From the NCBI GenBank assembly GCA_017530275.1, contig JAFXMP010000365.1, positions 6,084 through 70,083 of the forward strand: a DNA stretch of 64,000 nucleotides, in the 5' to 3' direction. This stretch comes from Clostridia bacterium (GTDB lineage: Bacteria > Bacillota_A > Clostridia > Christensenellales > Aristaeellaceae). Under the pieces are notes generated by a model. That model had not been told where the DNA came from. It saw only the letters and a list, made by a program, of their open reading frames with translations, and searched no databases. Position 1 is the first letter of the stretch; each line of letters begins with the position of its first letter. Positions 8,351 through 16,472 of the stretch are shown here, piece after piece. Made by a program: the position numbers and the translations under genes.

Positions 8351-8384
8351 GGGCGGCGAGCCGGTAGGAGCCGACCCGCCGCCC
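8351..8384 (-). terminator. Intercistronic hairpin between binding-protein and permease genes
   Basis: GGGCGGCG pairs with CGCCGCCC, with an inner GTCGG/CCGGC stem; only CTTTCC follows on the minus strand, so it is a partial terminator or an mRNA-stabilising structure. Placed just after the solute-binding gene, it would allow more binding protein than permease. Confidence 0.6.
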
Positions 8385-8420
8385 GCGTTTCTTTTTACTG
8401 TTGCGGTTGAACGGTAAGGA

Positions 8421-9707
8421 TTACTTGCTGCTGACGATACCGTCGATCCAGTCGCTCATGGTGCCGGAGACGGAAGCGCAGTAGGCGGGTTCTTCCACGA
8501 CCAGCTTGCCTTCGTTCAGCCACCAGTCGTAGCCGCGGTCGTTCTTGGCGGGATAGGTGTCAACGCCGTCCACATAGCCGTCCTTGCTGTGATCCTGCAT
8601 GCAGGCGGGCACGGGAGCATAGCCGCCCATGTCCTTGCCCCAGGCTTTGAAGCCTTCCTGGGTGGTGGTCATGAAAGCGATCAGAGCGCAGGAGGTCCAG
8701 GGCAGGGGGCTGGTCTTGGTCAGCATCAGGTAATGCTTGTAAGCATAGCCGCCGATGCCCACGTAGCCATCCTGATAGGCGGCCACGGTGATGTTGTTCA
8801 CGGAGGATTCAGCGGTTTCTTCCACGCTGCGCAGCTTGGAGTAAACCAGCAGGCCAGCCTGATCCTTGGCGGAGGTCGTTACCAGAGTGTTGCAGATGGG
8901 GCCGTCGTCGGTCTGCTCGTTGTACTGGTCACACCAGAGGAACACCCACGCAAGGCCGTACTGCACGTTGTCGCCGGTCAGGCCCAGGTCAGCGGCGTCC
9001 AGCTTCATATCTTCGATCAGGGCGTCGTATTCTTCATTCTTGCCAGCCCAGACTTCATAGGCTTCCTTGGCGATGGTGGCGTACTTGTCGTTGGTCATCA
9101 TGTACAGGAAGTTCTTGCCCACCAATTCGCTGTTGACGCCCATGAACAGGGGAGCCTGGCCCGGCGCCACAAAGTCCCACATGTTCATGAATACCGCGTC
9201 GCCCAAATTGTTGAATTCAAACACCTTATTCAAGGTCTGCAGGGCCAGGGGATATTCATTGTTTTCCTTGGCCACGCCCTCGGCTTCGGTCCAATCCTTG
9301 GGAACGAAGTTCAGCAGCACGCCGGTATCCAGCATTTTGCTCTGGATCTGGTTGCCGTCCTGGATCAGGGTCATGGACATGACGTGGTTCGCGCCGTTCA
9401 CGTCCTTTTCCAGCTGGTCAAAGATCTTGTTTTCCTTGGGCTGCTGCCAGTCCCAGTTCAGGGTATAGCTGGGATCGATCTTCTGCAGCTCTTCTACGAA
9501 CAGGGGCAGAGCGGATTTGCCGCGGCTGGAGTTGCCTACTGCGTAGAAATCCTTGCCGTTGGATTCTTCAATGGCCTTTTTGAACAGTTCTTCCAGGGTC
9601 ATGGTCTGCGCCTGCTCAATCACCTGAGCCACATCCTCGGCACAGGCAAAGGAGAAGAAGGACAGAACCAGCGCCAATGCCAACGCAAGAGCGAGCATCT
9701 TTTTCAT
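8421..9707 (-). CDS. Extracellular solute-binding protein of the Fbp-type ABC importer
   Basis: 428 residues with a cleavable signal peptide (MKK, Ala/Leu core, cleavage after ACA before ED). No proper lipobox, so it may be released or held otherwise. The body has the class II periplasmic-binding pattern (LNWDWQQPKENKIFDQLEKD, GVLLNFVPKDW, VLINFMTTTQEG-like IAFMTTTQEG near the C-terminus, where many Fbp/spermidine-type proteins have the second ligand hinge). First gene of the transporter operon, with a promoter at 9764-9791 and a hairpin before the permease. Ligand could be ferric iron, another metal complex or a small anion; not resolvable from sequence. Confidence 0.82.
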   Translation of the reverse strand: MKKMLALALALALVLSFFSFACAEDVAQVIEQAQTMTLEELFKKAIEESNGKDFYAVGNSSRGKSALPLFVEELQKIDPSYTLNWDWQQPKENKIFDQLEKDVNGANHVMSMTLIQDGNQIQSKMLDTGVLLNFVPKDWTEAEGVAKENNEYPLALQTLNKVFEFNNLGDAVFMNMWDFVAPGQAPLFMGVNSELVGKNFLYMMTNDKYATIAKEAYEVWAGKNEEYDALIEDMKLDAADLGLTGDNVQYGLAWVFLWCDQYNEQTDDGPICNTLVTTSAKDQAGLLVYSKLRSVEETAESSVNNITVAAYQDGYVGIGGYAYKHYLMLTKTSPLPWTSCALIAFMTTTQEGFKAWGKDMGGYAPVPACMQDHSKDGYVDGVDTYPAKNDRGYDWWLNEGKLVVEEPAYCASVSGTMSDWIDGIVSSK

Positions 9708-9763
9708 GGGTTATTCTCTTCCTTTCTGATTTTCTGGCTGGCTTTTTGCCACCCTTTACATGT

Positions 9764-9791
9764 ATTATAGTCATTCTTTTTTTCTTGTCAA
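9764..9791 (-). promoter_or_regulatory. Promoter of the Fbp-type ABC operon
   Basis: Minus strand -35 TTGACA, 16-base A-rich spacer, -10 TATAAT, about 60 bases before the binding-protein ATG. Confidence 0.75.
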
Positions 9792-9862
9792 GAGGTCTGA
9801 ACCTTGAGTTTCCGCAAATTAGAATGTTGGGGGCGATACGGAAACTCAAGAAACAATGTGCA

Positions 9863-9891
9863 TTGCCACAAACGGTGATTTATGATATAGT
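9863..9891 (+). promoter_or_regulatory. Promoter of the [FeFe] hydrogenase gene
   Basis: -35 TTGCCA, 17-base spacer, -10 TATAGT, about 100 bases before the chosen ATG at 9997. It diverges from the ABC promoter. Confidence 0.55.
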
Positions 9892-9996
9892 ATATTCAGA
9901 GTATGATTCTCTTCTCAATTTATCCGTGCAACGCAGATGAGCCTGATATGCTGAATTCTCTTTATCATCATGATTGATTCTTCAGGAGGTGTTCCC

Positions 9997-11517
9997 ATGG
10001 GTATGCGCGGCATTCATACGTCCATCAACGATATCCGCCGGATGGTGTTCGCGGAGGTGGCGCGGCTCAGCTACAATTACCAGCCGGGGGATCTGAGCGA
10101 GATGGAAAAAATTCCTTACCGGATCATTCCCGGTGAGATATCCACCTACCGGGAGAGCGTGTTTCTGGAGCGCGCCATCGTGAAGGAGCGCATGCGGCTG
10201 GCCATGGGCCTGCCGCTGCGGGACGTGACCGAGCACGCGCCGGTTTCGACGGGAGCCGAGGAATGCGTTTACCCGGAAAAATACTATCAGCCCCCGCTGA
10301 TCAACATCATCAAGTTCGCCTGCCATAAGTGCCCGGACAATCAGGTGGTGATCACGGACCAGTGCCAGGGCTGTCTGGCCCAGCCCTGCCGCCAGGTGTG
10401 CCCCAAGGAAGCCGTTTTCTTCGATAAGGGCCAGTGCCACATCGATCCGGCCAAGTGTGTGAAATGCGGCAAATGCATGAGCGTATGCCAGTACGGGGCC
10501 ATCCTGCGCATGGAAAGGCCCTGCGCGGTGGCCTGCGGCATGAAGGCTATCAAAAGCGACGCATACGGCCGGGCGGAGATCGACCAGGAAAAATGCGTTT
10601 CCTGCGGCATGTGCTTAGCCAACTGCCCCTTCGGCGCCATCGCGGACAAGGCGCAGATTTTCCAGTGCATCCAGGCCCTGCGCAGCAAAACTCCGGTGTA
10701 CGCCGCCATCGCTCCCGCCATCGCCGGGCAGTTCGGCAAGGAAGGGACGCCGGAAAAAATGCGCTCCGCTTTCCGAGCCCTGGGTTTTGAGGACGTGGTG
10801 GAGGTGGCTATCGGGGCGGACCTGTGCACATTGCAGGAGGCCCGGGATTTCCTGAAAGAGGTGCCGGACAAGCTGCCCTTTATGGGCACAAGCTGCTGCC
10901 CCGCCTGGTCTGTCATGGCCAAGCGGGAGTTCCCCAAGTACGCCGAATGCATTTCCATGGCGCTCACACCCATGGTGCTCACCGGTCGGCTGCTGAAAAA
11001 GGAGCATCCCGGCTGCAAGGTGGCTTTCATCGGCCCCTGCGCCGCGAAAAAGTTAGAGGCCAGCCGCAAATCCATCCGCAGCGACGTGGATTTCGTTCTC
11101 ACCTTCGAGGAAGTACGGGGCATGTTTGAGGCCAAAGAAGTGGACTTCTCTGCTTTGGAGGATTGCGCCGTTCCCAGCACCGCCAGCGCCGACGGGCGCG
11201 GTTTCTCGGTAAGCGGCGGGGTAGCTTCCGCCGTAGTCAACTGCATCAAGCACCTGGACCCGGACCGGGAGATTCAGGTGGAGCACGCCGAGGGCCTGAA
11301 CGACTGCCGCAAAATGCTGCTCCGCGCCAAGGCTGGCAAGCTGAACGGCTATCTGCTGGAGGGTATGGCCTGCCCCGGCGGCTGTATCGGCGGCGCGGGC
11401 ACCGTCCAGCTGATCCCCAAAGCCGCCCAGGAGGTGGAAAAAATCAAAAAAGCCACCGACAAGTCCCACGCCTACGAAAGCGACTATTCCAAGCTGCTGG
11501 CAGAGCTGGAGGAATAA
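9997..11517 (+). CDS. Monomeric group B [FeFe] hydrogenase
   Basis: 506 residues. Four-Fe ferredoxin motifs occupy about 110-215 (CVKCGKCMSVCQYG and CVSCGMCLANCPFG), followed by the H-cluster domain: L1 TSCCPAW at 298-304, L2 FIGPCAAKK at 344-352, and L3 EGMACPGGCIGGAG at 455-468. FIGPC in place of MPCTAKK marks the group B family rather than the bidirectional group A enzymes. Cytoplasmic; interconverts protons and H2 with ferredoxin as likely partner. The ATG at 9997 is chosen because AGGAGGT lies 7 bases upstream; the ATG at 9970 lacks a site. It is monocistronic; HydEFG maturases are not in the window. The direction and physiological role of group B enzymes are poorly known. Confidence 0.93.
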   Translation: MGMRGIHTSINDIRRMVFAEVARLSYNYQPGDLSEMEKIPYRIIPGEISTYRESVFLERAIVKERMRLAMGLPLRDVTEHAPVSTGAEECVYPEKYYQPPLINIIKFACHKCPDNQVVITDQCQGCLAQPCRQVCPKEAVFFDKGQCHIDPAKCVKCGKCMSVCQYGAILRMERPCAVACGMKAIKSDAYGRAEIDQEKCVSCGMCLANCPFGAIADKAQIFQCIQALRSKTPVYAAIAPAIAGQFGKEGTPEKMRSAFRALGFEDVVEVAIGADLCTLQEARDFLKEVPDKLPFMGTSCCPAWSVMAKREFPKYAECISMALTPMVLTGRLLKKEHPGCKVAFIGPCAAKKLEASRKSIRSDVDFVLTFEEVRGMFEAKEVDFSALEDCAVPSTASADGRGFSVSGGVASAVVNCIKHLDPDREIQVEHAEGLNDCRKMLLRAKAGKLNGYLLEGMACPGGCIGGAGTVQLIPKAAQEVEKIKKATDKSHAYESDYSKLLAELEE

Positions 11518-11573
11518 GGCGTTCACTGGTGCGGATGGCATTTTAAGGACACTTTAAGTCACGATGGAGACCG

Positions 11574-11968
11574 GCGGGGCTTTGCCCCGCACCCGACCAG
11601 GGCGGTGACCGCCCTGGTCCCGCAACTGGCGATCATACTTTGTTGGGACAAATCAACAACCTCCGCCTGCTGCGCTGGGGTACGAAAAGTTTGAAGGCTT
11701 CTGGCCCATAGAAAGCCTGGGAAAATCCGAGGGGGAAAGTTCACTTTCCCCTGCGGATTATTCCCTGGCTTTCCCCGGATGCTTCGCATCCGGGTTGGCG
11801 TCCTTTGGACGCCGGGCCAGAAGCATAGCGGCGTCAAGTCACTCTTCCGCATCCTTCTTTGCTTCACCGGGAGCCAACTTCATTTTGTCTTTTATGCAGC
11901 TTCCGGGTAAGAGGTCCAGGAGGTGAAACCTCCTGGTGCAGGTGCGCGAGGGCCGCAGAGGCCCTCGC
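11574..11968. repeat. Cluster of perfect palindromes, partly a branched four-way structure
   Basis: Intergenic DNA with at least seven inverted repeats: 11574-11590 (7-bp arms), 11595-11619 (12-bp arms), 11711-11773 (13-bp outer arms with one mismatch plus two inner stems), 11774-11794 (9-bp arms), 11797-11813 (7-bp arms), 11916-11936 (9-bp arms), 11946-11968 (9-bp arms). GCTTCTGGCCC at 11697-11707 pairs with GGGCCAGAAGC at 11814-11824 and encloses three of the hairpins, so the middle folds as a cloverleaf-like junction. No convincing gene is here. It may be a dispersed palindromic repeat or a structured element tied to the adjacent origin. Confidence 0.8.
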
Positions 11969-11994
11969 TTCGTTGTGACATAAAGTGTTCTTTT

Positions 11995-12400
11995 CCATCT
12001 TTTGGCCGATTCTTTGCGATTTGCTTTCGAAATATGATCCTTCTGTTAAAAAAACATTTGAAAAATATTAATTCGTATTTGGGGGCGCCCAAAGAACCGC
12101 CCGAAAGAATGGCTTATTATCGCGATTCTTGCCTGAACTGTTTGCATAAATATGCTTTCAACAAATATTTATTCTTTCGTCTGTTTCCTTCACTGCCATG
12201 GCTTGTAGCCCATGGACGAACTTACCACAAGGGATAGCGGAAGAAAGTTATCAACAGTTTTCCCCTCTGCATGAAGCCTGTAACGAGTCAGTCCCCAAAA
12301 GGTCCCTTGAAAAAGGGCGGGAAATCTGCTATTATAGGCAGGCGGCTGGGGAGCGATAAGTTTTCCACAAAAAGTTATCCACACCCCGCAGCGGGCGTTT
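11995..12400 (+). other. Putative chromosomal origin (oriC) upstream of dnaA
   Basis: Between the palindrome cluster and dnaA lies an AT-rich stretch (about 11995-12185, candidate unwinding region), then DnaA-box-like sites: TTATCAACA at about 12248, TTTTCCACA at 12361 and a consensus TTATCCACA at 12375, with a TTACCACAA-like site near 12222. Genes to the left mostly read leftward and dnaA reads rightward, as expected at an origin. No gene is seen from 11518 to 12490. Assignment rests on boxes plus dnaA; skew was not computed. Confidence 0.65.
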
Positions 12401-12490
12401 GCCCGGCGGGCTTTCTTTTTTCCACGTTTCCCGCGCCCATGCCCTCAAATAAACATGCACAAGTCATGCGACAGAAGCGGAGAGAGCACT

Positions 12491-13813
12491 TTGGATAAAC
12501 AGGCCCTTTGGGATCAGGCATGCCAGATCATGCACCTGGAAATGACGGAAGTCACCTTTAATACCTGGATTCAGTCCGCCCTGCGTCCGCTGGGCGTTTC
12601 CGGCGAACAATTCTTTATTGAAGCGGTAACCGATTTTTATCATCAGTTCGTGGTGCCCCGTTACGCCGTGCTGGTGAGCAATTCTCTGTCCGAAGCGGCG
12701 GGCAGGCCTTTGAAAGCTGTGTTTTTGACCCCCGCCCAGGCAGACGAATACCGGGCGGGCATGACCCCCGAGGAAAAACCGGCGGATGGCAGCAGCCTGA
12801 ACCCCAAGTATACCTTTGAGACCTTTGTGGTGGGCAGCAACAATCGCTTTGCCCACGCGGCGGCGCTGGCGGTAGCGGAATCCCCGGCGGACGCTTATAA
12901 TCCTCTGTTCATTTATGGCGGCGTGGGCCTGGGCAAGACCCACCTGATGCACGCCATCGGGCACTACATGCTGTCCCAGAAGCCCACGCTGCGGGTGAAG
13001 TATGTCACCTGCGAGCTGTTCATGAACGAAATGGTAAATTCCCTCAACAAAAAAACGCAGGCCGAATTTCGGGAAAAATACCGGAACATCGACGTGCTGA
13101 TGGTAGACGATATTCAATTCCTCACCGGAAAAACCGGCACCCAGGAAGAATTTTTCCACACTTTCAACGCCCTGCACACCGCCGGGAAGCAGATCATTCT
13201 GTCCTCGGACAAGCCGCCCCGGGAAATCGCCAAGCTGGAAGAAAGGCTGCGCAGCCGCTTTGAATGGGGGCTGGTGGCCGATATCTCCAAGCCGGACCTG
13301 GAAACCCGGGTGGCCATTCTCAAGCAAAAGGCCGGGGAGGAATTGCTGAACGTGGACACCGCCGTGCTCACCATGATCGCCGAGCGGGTTTCCAACAACG
13401 TGCGGGAACTGGAAGGGTGCCTCACCCGTCTGGTGGCCTATTCCTCCTTGACCGGAAAGCCCGTGGACCAGCGGTTGGCAGAGGACGCCCTCCGGGAAAT
13501 TTTTGCCCGGTCCGAACCCCGCCGCGTCACCTGCGACGACGTAATGGAGGCAGTAGCCGCCTATTACAGCGTTTCCGTGGCAGATTTAAAGGGGCCGCGC
13601 CGCAGCCGCGACGTGGCTATGCCCCGGCAGATTGCCATGTACATTGCACGGGAGATCATAGGCGCGCCTTTGACCCAGATCGGCGATTCCTTTGGCGGCC
13701 GGGACCATTCCACCGTAAACCACGCCTGCCAGAAGGTGCTGAGCGATATGAAAACCTCTCCCGCCCTCACCACGCTGGTCAGCGACCTGATCCAGCAATT
13801 GCAGGAAAGGTAA
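12491..13813 (+). CDS. dnaA: Chromosomal replication initiator DnaA
   Basis: 440 residues from a TTG start at 12491, preceded by GGAGAG at 6-base spacing; an in-frame ATG at 12455 would add 12 residues with no site. Domain I (LWDQACQIMHLEMTEVTFNTWIQ) interacts with helicase-loading partners; the AAA+ domain carries Walker A GGVGLGKTH near 143-151, MVDDIQFL Walker B, and RLRSRFEWGL with the arginine finger region; domain IV ends with the DNA-binding signature DHSTVNHACQKV. It binds DnaA boxes such as those just upstream, which implies autoregulation. Unusual for Bacillota, dnaN does not follow; the next genes are DUF378 and HPt. Confidence 0.96.
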   Translation: MDKQALWDQACQIMHLEMTEVTFNTWIQSALRPLGVSGEQFFIEAVTDFYHQFVVPRYAVLVSNSLSEAAGRPLKAVFLTPAQADEYRAGMTPEEKPADGSSLNPKYTFETFVVGSNNRFAHAAALAVAESPADAYNPLFIYGGVGLGKTHLMHAIGHYMLSQKPTLRVKYVTCELFMNEMVNSLNKKTQAEFREKYRNIDVLMVDDIQFLTGKTGTQEEFFHTFNALHTAGKQIILSSDKPPREIAKLEERLRSRFEWGLVADISKPDLETRVAILKQKAGEELLNVDTAVLTMIAERVSNNVRELEGCLTRLVAYSSLTGKPVDQRLAEDALREIFARSEPRRVTCDDVMEAVAAYYSVSVADLKGPRRSRDVAMPRQIAMYIAREIIGAPLTQIGDSFGGRDHSTVNHACQKVLSDMKTSPALTTLVSDLIQQLQER

Positions 13814-13831
13814 AACAATAAAGTGAAAATC

Positions 13832-13854
13832 CCCGCCGGAACGAGCCCGGCGGG
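13832..13854 (+). terminator. Terminator of dnaA
   Basis: CCCGCCGG pairs with CCGGCGGG, followed by TTTGTTTTT, 18 bases after the dnaA stop. It separates dnaA from the convergent DUF378 gene. Confidence 0.85.
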
Positions 13855-13871
13855 TTTGTTTTTGCAGTCTC

Positions 13872-14075
13872 TTAGTCCTTCACCGGGTCCCGGTCCCTGA
13901 ACAGCAGGGAAATGCTCCACAGGCCCGCGGCGCCGACCAGCGTATAAATGATGCGGCTGATCAGCGCTCCCTGACCGCCGAAAATGGAAGCCACCAGATC
14001 GAACTGGAATACCCCCACCAGGCCCCAGTTGACGGCCCCGATAATCACCAGCAGCAGCGCGATTTTATCCATCAT
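13872..14075 (-). CDS. DUF378 family small membrane protein
   Basis: 67 residues, two membrane helices. The N-terminal DKIALLLVIIGAVNWGLVGVF is the DUF378 hallmark (N-W-G-L-V-G), followed by DLVASIFG, SRIIYTLVGAAGLW and a charged tail. Function unknown; such proteins are widespread in Bacillota. Two adjacent ATGs (14075, 14072); GGAGG lies 10 bases before the first. It converges on dnaA and shares the terminator region. Confidence 0.85.
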   Translation of the reverse strand: MMDKIALLLVIIGAVNWGLVGVFQFDLVASIFGGQGALISRIIYTLVGAAGLWSISLLFRDRDPVKD

Positions 14076-14287
14076 GCGCTTTTCGCCTCCTTCCTTGTTT
14101 TCTCCCATAGCATACCCGGACAGCCGCTTTTCATGCACAAAATAAAAAAGTGGCAATTTTTCGTATTTTTGAAGGATTTTTGATAAAAAAACAGTATTTA
14201 ATATAGGAGTATTTATATTCTTCTGCGCCAGCGTGCGTTTGAAATACAGAAGCGGGCCGAAGGACCCCTTCATGAAGGAGAAAAACT

Positions 14288-14626
14288 GTGACGATCGAAG
14301 CATTGAAAGCATACGGCGCCGATGTGAAAGGCGGCCTGGCCCGCTGCATGGGCATGGAAAGTTTTTATCTGCGGCTGGTGGGCATGGAACTGGCGGATCC
14401 CAATTTTGACAAGCTGGACAAGGCCCTGGCCGCCCAAAACGCAAGGGAAGCCTTCGAAGCGGCTCATGCCCTGAAAGGCGCTACGGGCAATCTGGGGCTG
14501 ACGCCGCTATTTGCGCCGCTCAGCGAAATTACGGAAAAGCTTCGAGGCGCGCAGGCGCCGATAGACCTGGGCGGGTTGGAGGAGGCGTACCGGGAAGCGC
14601 TGAAACGGCTGAAAGCCCTGGCCTGA
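14288..14626 (+). CDS. Single-domain histidine phosphotransfer protein (HPt)
   Basis: 112 residues, all helical by pattern, with AHALKGATGNLGL holding the phospho-accepting His followed by K-G, as in HPt modules. HPt proteins relay phosphate between receiver domains of hybrid kinases and response regulators. GTG start preceded by AAGGAG. No kinase or receiver gene is adjacent; the next gene is a membrane diguanylate cyclase 89 bases downstream, with which it might work, but that link is positional only. Confidence 0.85.
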   Translation: MTIEALKAYGADVKGGLARCMGMESFYLRLVGMELADPNFDKLDKALAAQNAREAFEAAHALKGATGNLGLTPLFAPLSEITEKLRGAQAPIDLGGLEEAYREALKRLKALA

Positions 14627-14714
14627 CGCTGCTTTTTTCCTGAGAAGGGCGGACTTGTTCTGCGTCAGGCCCGATTCGTTTTTTGAGTGATTTTACAGCA
14701 AAGGGAATGAGAGT

Positions 14715-15899
14715 ATGAAGCTTTCTTCTATTCTGTATGCAGAGGTATATGCAGTCTGCATGATCGTGGTGGGGCTGCTGCTGTTTTGGAGCGTGCGCAG
14801 CGAATCCCGTTCTTCTTCCGAGCGGTGGCAGATCCGCATGCTGACCGGGTTTTTGATTTGTTTTTCCACCAATTTCCTGTTTACCCTGTTTCAGGATCTT
14901 TTTGCTGACACGTCCTGGGGAAACGTCGCGCTGTATACGCTCAAATCCCTGTATTACCTGACGTTCGTCGTGGGTACGTATTTTTGGTGCGGTTACGCGG
15001 AAGCAGAACTGCGAACGGGCATACACAGTCACAAGCTGAACAACCTGATATTCGTGCTGCCCTTCCTGGTGCCCGCGGGCATGGTGATTTCCAACCTGTG
15101 GACCCATAACTTCTTTGAGATCGACGCGGCCGGGCAGTATTACCGGCATGGATTGTATCATTGGTTTATGCTGTCGCTGATCCTTATTACGGTTCTTTGC
15201 AGCGGCAGGCATTTCACCCGGTCCTTCCGGGAATCCGATCCCATCCGCAGGGGGCATATGCTGCTCACCGCATCTTTTCCATTGAGCCTGCTTTTTGCCT
15301 GGATGATTTCCCACGCAGGCGAAAAGCTCCCCGTGATCTGCGTATGCATCATGGTGGAGCTGCTGTGCCTGTACGTGGGCACCAATAAACAGCAGATTTC
15401 CCTGGACAAGCTGACCCAGGTGAACAACCGGCAAAACCTGCTCTCCTTTATGGAATACAAGCTGGCGACCCATGAAAGCCGTCTGTTCCTGCTGATGATC
15501 GACCTGGACGATTTCAAGATCATCAACGATACTTACGGCCATCTGGAGGGGGACAACGCCCTGATCCTGGTATCCCATGCGCTGAAAGAAGCCTGCGCGA
15601 GCTATAAGCTGCGGCCCTATATCGCCCGCTATGGCGGCGATGAGTTCATGGTGGTCACAGAAGGCACGAGGAAGGAAGCCGGCGTGCTGTGCGAGGATAT
15701 CCAGCGGCTCATTACCGAAAAACAGGATAAGAACGCGCCCTATGAATTAAAGGTCAGCATTGGGCTGGCAGAATGCTACAGCGGCATGAAACCCGACGAA
15801 CTGATTTCTGCCGCCGACGAGGAACTGTACAAAGTCAAGAAGGAACGAAAAGCCGCCAAGGCCGCGGCGAAGGCGGCAAAGGAAAAGGCTGAACAGTGA
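14715..15899 (+). CDS. Membrane-bound diguanylate cyclase (GGDEF)
   Basis: 394 residues. About seven membrane helices in residues 1-225 form a 7TM-like sensor, then a GGDEF domain: LDKLTQVNNRQNLLSFME, LMIDLDDFKIINDTYGHLEGD, and the intact active site RYGGDEFMVV. No RxxD inhibitory site is seen five residues before GGDEF, so product inhibition may be absent. The tail is Lys/Ala-rich. Makes cyclic di-GMP from GTP at the inner face of the membrane, controlling adhesion or motility. Followed by a terminator; probably transcribed with the HPt gene. Confidence 0.92.
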   Translation: MKLSSILYAEVYAVCMIVVGLLLFWSVRSESRSSSERWQIRMLTGFLICFSTNFLFTLFQDLFADTSWGNVALYTLKSLYYLTFVVGTYFWCGYAEAELRTGIHSHKLNNLIFVLPFLVPAGMVISNLWTHNFFEIDAAGQYYRHGLYHWFMLSLILITVLCSGRHFTRSFRESDPIRRGHMLLTASFPLSLLFAWMISHAGEKLPVICVCIMVELLCLYVGTNKQQISLDKLTQVNNRQNLLSFMEYKLATHESRLFLLMIDLDDFKIINDTYGHLEGDNALILVSHALKEACASYKLRPYIARYGGDEFMVVTEGTRKEAGVLCEDIQRLITEKQDKNAPYELKVSIGLAECYSGMKPDELISAADEELYKVKKERKAAKAAAKAAKEKAEQ

Positions 15900-15923
15900 T
15901 CCGCGCTTTCGCATCAAAGCTGA

Positions 15924-15962
15924 AAAGCCTGTACTGACCGCAATAAGTCAGGCACAGGCTTT
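15924..15962 (+). terminator. Terminator after the diguanylate cyclase gene
   Basis: AAAGCCTGT pairs with ACAGGCTTT with an inner CTGAC/GTCAG stem, then TCTCTGTTT. Confidence 0.75.
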
Positions 15963-16011
15963 CTCTGTTTACGCTGGCACGGACGAAAGACCGATAAAAG
16001 GACGAAAATGC

Positions 16012-16461
16012 ATGAAAAAACAAGCTTTCCTGCAAAAAACGCTGCTCTTGCTGATCCAGTTTCTGGTCATTGGTATTTGCGTGTGCCTGATCGTGGGCGG
16101 CGTCGTTCTCTATATACAGGGAACAGCCGCGGTCAAGGCGCAGACGGCGGAAGCGGTGTTCACACGGGAACAGGCAGCCGCTGTCCTTCGTCTGTTCCTG
16201 ATCCCTGCGCTGCTTCTCGTGGCGCTGCTGGTTTGGGCGGCGCTGCTGGGGGTGAAGAATGCTCCCGTGAACGGGAAACCGGCGGCGTCTCTTGGGGAGG
16301 CAGAGCATATCTGCGCCCACCGGGAAATGAACCCAAAGCGTTTCTGGCTGATCCTGGTGATCGCGGCAGGGCTCATTGGGGCCGGGATCATGAACGGCGG
16401 GCTGCGCGACGTGCTCATTAAGGCCATCAACATCTGCACAGAATGTATCGGACTGGGATAA
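16012..16461 (+). CDS. Membrane protein with C-terminal CXXC motif (CD1871A-like)
   Basis: 149 residues with three membrane helices (about 12-34, 62-82, 112-130) and a C-terminal CTEC redox motif (INICTECIGLG). It ends 11 bases before the start of the ferredoxin/thioredoxin fusion. The combination of a short CXXC membrane protein and a 4Fe-4S membrane protein recalls the CD1871A family of clostridia, which I name from memory. A role in passing electrons to extracytoplasmic thiols is plausible but inferred from neighbours and the cysteine pair. Confidence 0.7.
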   Translation: MKKQAFLQKTLLLLIQFLVIGICVCLIVGGVVLYIQGTAAVKAQTAEAVFTREQAAAVLRLFLIPALLLVALLVWAALLGVKNAPVNGKPAASLGEAEHICAHREMNPKRFWLILVIAAGLIGAGIMNGGLRDVLIKAINICTECIGLG

Positions 16462-16472
16462 GGGGGAACGGC

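Noticed and set aside
11559..11867. 102-residue minus-strand frame in the palindrome cluster
   Set aside because: Made of hairpin sequence; such frames are artefacts of palindromic repeats.
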